A DNA stretch of 63,584 nucleotides from UBA7446 sp965657545. Lineage in GTDB: Bacteria; Bacteroidota; Bacteroidia; Flavobacteriales; Flavobacteriaceae. The translations under genes were made by a program, and so were the position numbers. The stretch spans positions 1-63,584 of the forward strand of contig CBFHOG010000010.1 of NCBI GenBank assembly GCA_965657545.1, given 5' to 3'. The stretch's first letter is position 1. Every line of letters begins with the position of its first letter. A model generated the notes under the pieces. The model saw nothing but the letters and a program-made list of their open reading frames with translations. It made no database searches and was not told the origin of the DNA. Below, piece after piece: positions 25,269 to 32,746 of this stretch.

Positions 25269-25714
25269 AGTTGCAGTTGATTTAGGGGAAATTCTTCTAT
25301 AAACCGATAGGTTTCGTTCTCCGTATCTATCTGACAATATACGTGTTGTAGCCCATTGGTGAGCATCAAAAAAGAGGCGTTTATAGCCAATTGATACCGT
25401 GCAATCTGGTCAAAAGTGTTTTGTGTGATTTGTATAGCGGGTGCTTTGCATTCTACCAATAAATCGATAGTGGCATTTTTTCCCGCCACAACCACATCAA
25501 AACGTTTTTGTTGTCCCATCACATCAAATTGTTTTTCCACACTAAGGCGTGTTTTGCTAATGCCCTTTTGCAGTAAGTCTTGCACCACATGTTGGCGCAC
25601 CCATTCTTCGGGTGTAAGAACCACAAACTTTTTTCGGATGGGATCAAAAATAGTGCGTTTGTTTTCGTTACTTTTGGTTTTAAAGCTAAAAGGTGGAAAT
25701 GCCAACTGTTGCAT
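25265..25714 (-). CDS. HsdR N-terminal-like (PD-(D/E)XK) domain protein
   Basis: The protein is 149 residues from the ATG at 25714, which gives MQQLAFPPFSFKTK, the N-terminus I expect for the family; another in-frame ATG is at 25744. It shows LTPEEWVRQHVVQDLL and then RFDVVVAGKNATIDLLVECK, which is the D...ExK core of a PD-(D/E)XK nuclease fold as in the N-terminal domain of type I restriction HsdR. No helicase or other restriction gene is nearby, so it is a stand-alone protein of unknown role. It is divergent from holA, whose TTG start is 29 bp away. Confidence 0.8.
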   Translation of the reverse strand: MQQLAFPPFSFKTKSNENKRTIFDPIRKKFVVLTPEEWVRQHVVQDLLQKGISKTRLSVEKQFDVMGQQKRFDVVVAGKNATIDLLVECKAPAIQITQNTFDQIARYQLAINASFLMLTNGLQHVYCQIDTENETYRFIEEFPLNQLQL

Positions 25715-25743
25715 AACCACAAAAGTGCTAAAATTATTTTTCA

Positions 25744-26745
25744 TTGGACGCATACGCATCGGTAAAGAGTGCTATTTCGCAGCGAAATTTCTCGCCCATC
25801 TACTTTTTAATGGGTGATGAGCCTTTTTTTATTGATGAAATTAGCAAGCTGCTTACCGAAACCGTCTTACCCGAAGACCAGCGCGATTTTAATCAAACTA
25901 TATTGTATGGGAAAGATACCTCCATAGAAGAAATTATTTCGGTATGTAAGCGGTTTCCTATGATGGCAGATTACCAATTAGTAGTAGTGCGAGAAGCGCA
26001 TGAACTCAGTCGTACTATGGAGCAGTTAACGGTCTATGCCGAGCAACCACAACCCACAACGGTTTTGGTGGTATGTTATAAAAACAAAAAACTAGACAAA
26101 CGTAAAAAACTCTCAAAGGCCATTCAAAAAAATGGAACGATTGTAGAAACCAAAAAGCTTTACGACAACAAATTACCCGCTTGGATAGAGCAGCGTGTAC
26201 GCGCTATGAAACGTACTATCGACTACAAAGCAGCGGCGGTGTTGGCAGAAAGCGTTGGTGCTGATTTGGGTACGCTAAACAATCAATTGGATAAACTTTG
26301 TCTTGTTGTAGCAGCGGGTGATACCATTTCCACAGATCATATCGAACAGCATGTAGGTATTAGTAAAGAGTACAACAATTTTGAGTTACGCAAAGCCTTA
26401 GGCACAGGGAATGTGGCACAGGCTTATAAAATTGCACATTACTTTGGGAGGCATCCAAAACAACACCCACTTTTGGGAACTATAAATAGCCTATATAAGT
26501 TTTATATGCAGTTGTTGACGTACCACGGCTTACCCTCTAAAAACCCGGATACGGCTGCAAAAGCGTTGGGTGTTCATCCATTTTTTTTAAAAGAAATTGA
26601 GCAGGCTGCACGACGTTATCCGCTTAAGTCAATTGTTCCTATTTTGGGGGTTATTAAAAAAGCAGATTTGGCAGCCAAAGGCGTTGATGCCGTTCCAATT
26701 TCAGAAGGGGAGGCCTTACAGCAATTGCTTAGTAAAGTGGCTTAG
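25744..26745 (+). CDS. holA: DNA polymerase III delta subunit
   Basis: The protein has 333 residues. It starts at a TTG (25744); this gives MDAYASVKSAISQRNFSPIY followed by FLMGDEPFFIDEI, which matches the usual N-terminus, while the next ATG would cut into that motif. The clamp-loader delta fold is evident (KRFPMMADYQLVVVREAHEL, then VGADLGTLNNQLDKL). It loads the beta sliding clamp onto DNA together with the gamma/tau and delta' subunits. Convergent with the E1 dehydrogenase gene; the 128-base space between them holds the TTGCCTA repeat. Confidence 0.88.
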   Translation: MDAYASVKSAISQRNFSPIYFLMGDEPFFIDEISKLLTETVLPEDQRDFNQTILYGKDTSIEEIISVCKRFPMMADYQLVVVREAHELSRTMEQLTVYAEQPQPTTVLVVCYKNKKLDKRKKLSKAIQKNGTIVETKKLYDNKLPAWIEQRVRAMKRTIDYKAAAVLAESVGADLGTLNNQLDKLCLVVAAGDTISTDHIEQHVGISKEYNNFELRKALGTGNVAQAYKIAHYFGRHPKQHPLLGTINSLYKFYMQLLTYHGLPSKNPDTAAKALGVHPFFLKEIEQAARRYPLKSIVPILGVIKKADLAAKGVDAVPISEGEALQQLLSKVA

Positions 26746-26779
26746 TAGTTCTCATAAACACTTTTTATCACTACCCTAT

Positions 26780-26870
26780 ATTGCCTAACTACTATTGCCT
26801 ATTGCCTAACCACTATTGCCTATTGCCTAATCACTATTGCCTAATCACTATTCCCTAACTACTACTGCCT
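26780..26870. repeat. repeat R2: tandem TTGCCTA-based units, copy 1
   Basis: About eight units of ATTGCCTA or close variants (CTGCCT, TTCCCTAACT) are separated by ACTA-type spacers. The array lies between the converging holA and E1 genes and ends 3 bp from the E1 stop codon. Read in the sense of the E1 gene it is a run of TAGGCAATAG/TAGGCAGTAG words. A second array of the same kind is at 61711-61762. Confidence 0.8.
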
Positions 26871-26873
26871 CTC

Positions 26874-29282
26874 CTAAAGTGCAGGAAACTTATTTGGTTT
26901 TGCTTCATGCATAATGGCATATACTTTTTCCATAATATCCTCAACAGAAGGTTTTGAGAAATAATCACCATCTGTGCCATAAGCTGGGCGATGCGCTTTG
27001 GCGGTTAGTAATGTGGGTTGACTATCTAAGTACTGATAGATGTTTTGTTTTTCTAGTAATTGACTCAGGATATAGGCGCTTCCACCACCAGGAACGTCCT
27101 CATCTACAATAAGCAAACGGTTTGTTTTTTGGACACTTGCTCCAATAACTGCGGTTGAGTCGAATGGAATGAGCGATTGTACATCGATTACTTCCACACT
27201 GATGCCCATTTTTATCAATTTTTCTGCTGCTGTTTGTACCAGTCGTAGGGTAGAGCCATAGGATACAATGGTAATATCTGTACCTGTACGTAACTGTTCC
27301 GACACACCAATGGGTACGGTAAACTCGCCAAAGTTTTCGGGTTGTTTTTCTTTGAGTCGGTATCCATTAAGTGGCTCAATGACAAGGGCAGGATCTTGTC
27401 CTTGTAGGAGTGTATTGTACATACCGCTCGCTTGGGTAAGGTTTCTCGGTACTAAAATATACATCCCTCGTAATAAACTCACCAATCCACCCATGGGTGA
27501 TCCCGAGTGCCAAATCCCCTCTAAACGGTGTCCACGTGTTCTTATAATAAGCGGAGCGGCCTGTTTTCCTCTTGTGCGATAATGCAATGTTGCCAAATCA
27601 TCGGACATAATTTGCAAGGCATAAAGCACGTAATCTAAATATTGAATTTCGGCAATAGGACGTAATCCTCTAAATGCCATACCAATACCTTCGCCAATGA
27701 TGGTAGCCTCACGGATACCTCGATCGGCAACGCGTTCTTCACCATATATTTCTTGTAGCCCTTCTAACCCTTGATTTACATCACCAATTTTTCCACTGTC
27801 TTCTCCAAAAACAAGCATTTTTGGATGTTTTTTTAGCAAAGCGTTAAAGTTATCTCGCAACACCACACGTCCGTCAACCAAAGCGGGTTCGTCCGTATAT
27901 TTTGCAGGAATTGTGCTGACGTTTAAAGATGAATTTTCAAACGAATTGTAAAGCGAATCGCTATATAATGCTTGGGTTTCTTGTTGTTTGTTTTTCCACC
28001 AATTGGCTAAGGAAGTCCTTGCTTGTGTCTTTTTTCCACTTGTTAAAAATAAAGCCTCACGAACAACAGTATATATAGATTTTCGATAAACAATGTTTTT
28101 TTTGTCCAATGATGACACTAAAGTTGTCAACGCATCCATATCTGGAAAACCTTGGGCTACTTGTTGCATCAATTCGTGTGCTTCTTTCTGTTCCTTGTGA
28201 ATAGGAGCTAAATACCCATTCCAAGCTGTTGTTTTGGCCTCTCTAGCTTTTAGCGTGGCTTTTTCTTCAAGGGCTATAATTTCGGATTCAGTAGCTATGT
28301 TTTGGGCTATAATCCATTTTCTAAAGGTTTTATTGCAATCAAATTCCTTTTCCCATGACAAACGCTCATCAGACTTATAGCGTTCGTGTGAACCTGATGT
28401 GGAGTGCCCAAGGGGTTGTGTAAGCGCTGTAACATGTACCAAAACAGGTATATGTTCTGTTCGTGCTACATTACTAGCACGAGTGTAAGCATCAATAAGT
28501 GCTGGATAATTCCAACCCTCAACCTCAATGATTTCAAGTCCTTTGGCATTTTCGTTGCGTTGCATGCCCGCCATGGCTTTGGAAATACTCTCTTTAACCG
28601 TTTGATGTGAATTATCAACAGAAATGCCGTAGCCATCGTCCCAAACGCTTATGACCAATGGCACCTGTAAAACGCCAGCCGCGTTTAGGGTTTCAAAAAA
28701 TAAACCTTCACTAGTACTTGCGTTACCAATAGTACCCCAAGCGACTTCATTTCCGTCATTAGAAAGGGCTTTGTCTTGCATGGAATCTACCTTTCGAAAA
28801 AGTTTTGATGCATGCGCTAATCCGAGTAATCGCGGCATTTGAGCTGCGGTACATGAAACATCAGAATAGGAATTTTTTATTTCAACAAGCGGAAGTAAAT
28901 TACCTTTACTATCAAGCGTATCTGTATTAAAATGACCCACCATTTGTCTTCCCGAAGACATGGGCTCAGCAATTGGGTCTGCATGACCATAAATACTTGC
29001 AAAAATATGTTTGGGTTTGAGTGCGCCAATCGCCATCATAAATGTTTGATCGCGATAGTACCCAGATCTAAAATCACCATTTTGAAAGACTTTTGCCATG
29101 GCGATTTGCGCAAGTTCTTTTCCATCGCCAAAAATGCCAAACTTACCTTTGCCAGAAAGTACTTCTTTTCTACCCAAGATGCTCACTTGGCGACTTAACG
29201 ACGCGATATAGAAATCGTTGAGGATATCTTTTTTAAAATCGTCAAAGGTGCCTTTTGATGAGGCGAGGTTTACGCTTTTCAT
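26874..29282 (-). CDS. fused E1 alpha/beta subunit of branched-chain-type 2-oxoacid dehydrogenase
   Basis: The protein is 802 residues from the ATG at 29282. The first about 440 residues are an E1-alpha domain (SGYYRDQTFMMAIG, then AWGTIGNASTSEGLFFETLN for the thiamine diphosphate/Mg site). From about 465 an E1-beta domain follows (VFGEDSGKIGDVNQGLEGLQ, GIGMAFRGLRPIAEIQYLDY, IIRTRGHRLEGIWHS). The fused form is common in Bacteroidota. It decarboxylates 2-oxoacids, most likely branched-chain ones, and hands the acyl group to an E2 lipoyl protein that is not in this window. Convergent with holA. Confidence 0.87.
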   Translation of the reverse strand: MKSVNLASSKGTFDDFKKDILNDFYIASLSRQVSILGRKEVLSGKGKFGIFGDGKELAQIAMAKVFQNGDFRSGYYRDQTFMMAIGALKPKHIFASIYGHADPIAEPMSSGRQMVGHFNTDTLDSKGNLLPLVEIKNSYSDVSCTAAQMPRLLGLAHASKLFRKVDSMQDKALSNDGNEVAWGTIGNASTSEGLFFETLNAAGVLQVPLVISVWDDGYGISVDNSHQTVKESISKAMAGMQRNENAKGLEIIEVEGWNYPALIDAYTRASNVARTEHIPVLVHVTALTQPLGHSTSGSHERYKSDERLSWEKEFDCNKTFRKWIIAQNIATESEIIALEEKATLKAREAKTTAWNGYLAPIHKEQKEAHELMQQVAQGFPDMDALTTLVSSLDKKNIVYRKSIYTVVREALFLTSGKKTQARTSLANWWKNKQQETQALYSDSLYNSFENSSLNVSTIPAKYTDEPALVDGRVVLRDNFNALLKKHPKMLVFGEDSGKIGDVNQGLEGLQEIYGEERVADRGIREATIIGEGIGMAFRGLRPIAEIQYLDYVLYALQIMSDDLATLHYRTRGKQAAPLIIRTRGHRLEGIWHSGSPMGGLVSLLRGMYILVPRNLTQASGMYNTLLQGQDPALVIEPLNGYRLKEKQPENFGEFTVPIGVSEQLRTGTDITIVSYGSTLRLVQTAAEKLIKMGISVEVIDVQSLIPFDSTAVIGASVQKTNRLLIVDEDVPGGGSAYILSQLLEKQNIYQYLDSQPTLLTAKAHRPAYGTDGDYFSKPSVEDIMEKVYAIMHEAKPNKFPAL

Positions 29283-29327
29283 AAAGTTCTGCAAATTTAC
29301 AAAAAATGCGCTTACGCTTTAATGAAC

Positions 29328-32066
29328 TTAAAACCAACTTCTAGAAAAAAGTCGAGCTATAGTCGCAGGGCGTAGTGAAAGTTGAAATCGAATTTGCTTG
29401 ACGTAAGCGTTTTTGGTCATCAAATTCCCAGTAGTATCGTAGAGGGGAAAATGCAACTCAAAAAAGTCAGGAATCAAGTTAAAAGACACACCTGTACCCC
29501 AGTGTGTATGTGTTTTTTGTTTGCTGTTTTTTATCCATCCTACTTCAGCATAGCCTTCAATCCAACGCCAAATTGTTGTTGAAGTTTGAGTTGTTATAAG
29601 CCATTTGTTTGCACTACTAATAGCCCCTGTAGTTCGCAGAGCACCCTCAGCTTTGATATATTGTTGTGAGAAAAACCCCTCTGTTTCTGATCGACCATAT
29701 AAATCATATTGAAACAAATAATCATTAACACGTGAACTGTTGTAGTCAAAATAGCTGTCATCCAATTTATTTAGAAAAAAACCACCAGCAAAAACGCGAA
29801 AAGTTAATCTTCTATTTGGTAAATAATACCTGATATACTCCGTTTCTGCACTAAGCTTTTTAAATGCACTTGCCCATTGTAGTTCTGTTTTTGTAGAAAG
29901 ATTTTGTAGTGCATCGCCCGTTTTGGTTTGAAATGACGCCAAACTCACACCGTAATTTCTGCGGCTATCATTTTCAGGTAAATCTTCAAGTCGTACTGAA
30001 ATATGCCTAATCAACAAGGACGAGCGATCTTTTTGCTGAATTCCATTGGGTCTAAAATATAATTGAAAAGATGGACTGAAAGTGCTATATCTTTTGTTTG
30101 GGGCATAATTATAAGATGACCCAAAAATAGTTGCCCGTGTGAGATATAGCGATTTATTTTCGTAATATTTGTTCCAAACAAGAAAACCCATCCCATTCGT
30201 TTGACCACTTTTTATACCAAATTGGGGGCTTAGCTTAAATCTAAAATTATTACTTAACAAGCTACTATTTCCTACGGATAAGCCGGTTAAAAGTCCATCA
30301 TAGACGTTGTAGCCGAAATCTGGTGTCAGCAATAATACTGAGTTGCCGCTTTTCGGAATATCTTGAAATAATCGCAAACGCAAATTATTTCTAAACAGCC
30401 TTTTGTTTAGGTTGTAACTGTTGTTGTTGAGCGATAATTCAGGTATTAAATGGCTTTTATTTACAGTGAACTCTTTGATAATTTTTTTGTCATAAACTTG
30501 ACGATAGGCAAGCTCATTGCCCAAAATCCATTGTGTATTTTCTTCCTCATTTTGAGTTGTAATAGATAACGGAATAGCGGTATTTTCCTTTGTGCTGCTT
30601 ACAGTCAATTCATATTGTTCTTTTCCTATTTTTTTTGCGGAAATCGACATATCAATATTGTTGTTGAGGGATATGTAGTGATTAAAAAACCAGTCGATTG
30701 GTTTATCCGTTCTTTTTGATAATTCCTCTTGTAATGAGGTGTCTAATTTGTGTGTAATGGGTAATGATTTCAACGCATCCAAAAGCGTTCCGTTTTCTAA
30801 ATAGGAGTCCAAGTAGAGCAATGCTAGACCTGCTCGGTATGGGTTTGCCACCCTGCGATTATAACGCGTGAGTTCATTTTTAGGTGTATTTAATGCCTGC
30901 CCTCTGTTGTTATTTCCAGACACATTGGCTGCAATTTCCCAACTTCTGTAATATGGCGCTTGTGTAAAATGATATTTCTTAATAAATGGCCAGGAATTCA
31001 GATTTCCTGTCATTTTTAAATTTGGGTAATATTGATTCACGTATTGTTGCCACAGGAAATACGGCAATCCTCCGGTTATCCAACTTGCATTATCCTGTTG
31101 CTCACCAAATCGATTTTGTACAACACGCTCTAAAATGGCTTTTAATAATTTTAACTCCACAACCTGATTTTTTTCAAATGCGCCTATAAATTGAGGTATG
31201 GATTCTAATGCCAATAGTGGTTTTTGCGCGTAGTCTTTTTGAAGTGCCCATAACGCTTGTGGATTGTCATAAGGAAATACACCCTCAATAAATGATGAAA
31301 TACGATTTAATTCACGCTCAAAATCACTGTTTTCGTTTGAGGGTAACATATCTGTTGCTAGCTCCGATTTACCGAATGCAACATGTTTATAGGTGTCTTT
31401 GGTGGTCAAAAGGATAGGGGAGTAGCCTTTGTAGTTTTTTGTTGGAAGAATTTGATTGATATTTTCGGGAATATCAAAGCGATAATTTATGTTTGCCTTT
31501 GATACATTTGGACGCCCAAAGCCTAAATTACTTTCCTTAATCCAAGTTCCATCTTGATTTTGCCTTGCAAGTACTAGATGCCAGTATGGTGTGTACAATT
31601 CTTTTTTTGAAATTCCATATTTAAAAATAGAAGCATTTGGTAATTGCAGCTTGTAATGAATCGTAAAAGAAAATGATGTGTTTGGCGCAATTGGTTTTGG
31701 TAGCGATATTTCAATAATATCAATAGCGTTTGACATACGCTTCCAAGACAATGTATCTTTTTGACCACGTACAGTTGTGATAGTAGTATGTCCTCTGTTT
31801 ATTTTTTTGGTTCGAATTAATTTATAATCGTAATCATTTGCTAAAAACATTCCCAAAGGACTGCGTTCTGATGCATATGCATGATTCCAATCTAATAATG
31901 TGATTGTGTCAACAGAAACACTGCTGTTGTTTGTCCAATGAATCTCTTGTGATATGTGAAGTGGATTTGAATTTCCATTCCATCGCACCTCTATATCGTA
32001 ACTATGTTGCGCAAAGGAATAAGCAAAACAGCATAAAAAACAAGAAACAAAAAATTTTAGACGCAT
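29328..32066 (-). CDS. M1-like pseudopeptidase with C-terminal outer-membrane beta-barrel-like region
   Basis: The protein has 912 residues with a signal peptide ending YSFAQ. Residues about 25-450 have the layout of an M1 (gluzincin) aminopeptidase, including a segment LLKAILERVVQNRFGEQ where HExxH should be and SWITGGLPYFLWQQYV where the WxNEG(F/L)A helix should be. The zinc-binding HExxH and the later Glu are absent, so it should not be a working metallopeptidase. From about 560 to the end the sequence is alternating strands with aromatic girdle residues and ends in ARLFSRSWF, like an outer-membrane beta-barrel. Similar long proteins in the family are usually named metalloprotease. It lies 1 codon-length or less from the LOG gene and is probably cotranscribed. 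Confidence 0.7.
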   Translation of the reverse strand: MRLKFFVSCFLCCFAYSFAQHSYDIEVRWNGNSNPLHISQEIHWTNNSSVSVDTITLLDWNHAYASERSPLGMFLANDYDYKLIRTKKINRGHTTITTVRGQKDTLSWKRMSNAIDIIEISLPKPIAPNTSFSFTIHYKLQLPNASIFKYGISKKELYTPYWHLVLARQNQDGTWIKESNLGFGRPNVSKANINYRFDIPENINQILPTKNYKGYSPILLTTKDTYKHVAFGKSELATDMLPSNENSDFERELNRISSFIEGVFPYDNPQALWALQKDYAQKPLLALESIPQFIGAFEKNQVVELKLLKAILERVVQNRFGEQQDNASWITGGLPYFLWQQYVNQYYPNLKMTGNLNSWPFIKKYHFTQAPYYRSWEIAANVSGNNNRGQALNTPKNELTRYNRRVANPYRAGLALLYLDSYLENGTLLDALKSLPITHKLDTSLQEELSKRTDKPIDWFFNHYISLNNNIDMSISAKKIGKEQYELTVSSTKENTAIPLSITTQNEEENTQWILGNELAYRQVYDKKIIKEFTVNKSHLIPELSLNNNSYNLNKRLFRNNLRLRLFQDIPKSGNSVLLLTPDFGYNVYDGLLTGLSVGNSSLLSNNFRFKLSPQFGIKSGQTNGMGFLVWNKYYENKSLYLTRATIFGSSYNYAPNKRYSTFSPSFQLYFRPNGIQQKDRSSLLIRHISVRLEDLPENDSRRNYGVSLASFQTKTGDALQNLSTKTELQWASAFKKLSAETEYIRYYLPNRRLTFRVFAGGFFLNKLDDSYFDYNSSRVNDYLFQYDLYGRSETEGFFSQQYIKAEGALRTTGAISSANKWLITTQTSTTIWRWIEGYAEVGWIKNSKQKTHTHWGTGVSFNLIPDFFELHFPLYDTTGNLMTKNAYVKQIRFQLSLRPATIARLFSRSWF

Positions 32067-32741
32067 TTAGAAGTTTGGCGTAAAGGTGTTTTTTGTGTGA
32101 AAACGCACAACATGAGCAACTGCTTCATCAACATCATCTACCACTTTGATTAAGTCTAAATCTTCAGGGCTGATATTTTCATACTCATTTAAAATGGTTT
32201 TTTTGATCCAATCCATCATACCAGACCAAAAATCAGAGCCAAAGAGGACAATGGGAAATTTTTTAATTTTTTCAGTTTGAATTAACGTCAATGCTTCAAA
32301 AAGCTCATCCAAAGTACCAAAACCACCCGGCATCACCACAAATGCTTGTGAATATTTGATAAACATGACTTTGCGGACAAAGAAATAGTCAAAGTCTATG
32401 TGTTTGTCTTTATCTATGTAAGGATTGTTTTTTTGTTCAAAAGGGAGTTCAATATTAAGTCCTACTGAAGTCCCCCCACCTTGTTGCGCTCCTTTGTTCG
32501 CGGCTTCCATAAGACCAGGACCACCACCTGTAATGACGCCAAATCCGTGCTGTACTATTTTTTCTGCAATAGCTACAGTTTGTTTGTAAACAGGATGATT
32601 GGGTTTTGTACGTGCCGACCCAAAAATAGAAACACAAGGGCCAATAACACCCATTTGCTCAAATCCATTCACAAACTCTCCCATGATTTTGAACAACAAC
32701 CACGAGTTACTTGATTTCATTTCAGTCCATGTTTTTTCCAT
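32067..32741 (-). CDS. LOG-family Rossmann-fold protein (TIGR00730)
   Basis: The protein has 224 residues. VSIFGSARTKPNHPVY, GVITGGGPGLMEAANKGA and the signature PGGFGTLDELFEALTLIQT identify the lysine decarboxylase-like LOG family. Characterised members hydrolyse cytokinin riboside 5'-monophosphates or other nucleoside monophosphates. It lies between uvrA (5 bp gap) and the M1-like gene with no gap, so the three are probably one operon. Confidence 0.88.
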   Translation of the reverse strand: MEKTWTEMKSSNSWLLFKIMGEFVNGFEQMGVIGPCVSIFGSARTKPNHPVYKQTVAIAEKIVQHGFGVITGGGPGLMEAANKGAQQGGGTSVGLNIELPFEQKNNPYIDKDKHIDFDYFFVRKVMFIKYSQAFVVMPGGFGTLDELFEALTLIQTEKIKKFPIVLFGSDFWSGMMDWIKKTILNEYENISPEDLDLIKVVDDVDEAVAHVVRFHTKNTFTPNF

Positions 32742-32746
32742 AGGCT

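Noticed and set aside
25265..25714. Part of a restriction-modification system
   Set aside because: Only the HsdR N-terminal-like nuclease domain is present; no helicase, HsdM or HsdS gene is in the neighbourhood.
26780..26870. TTGCCTA array as a CRISPR array
   Set aside because: Units are 7-8 bases with tiny spacers, no 25-40 base repeat and no cas genes.
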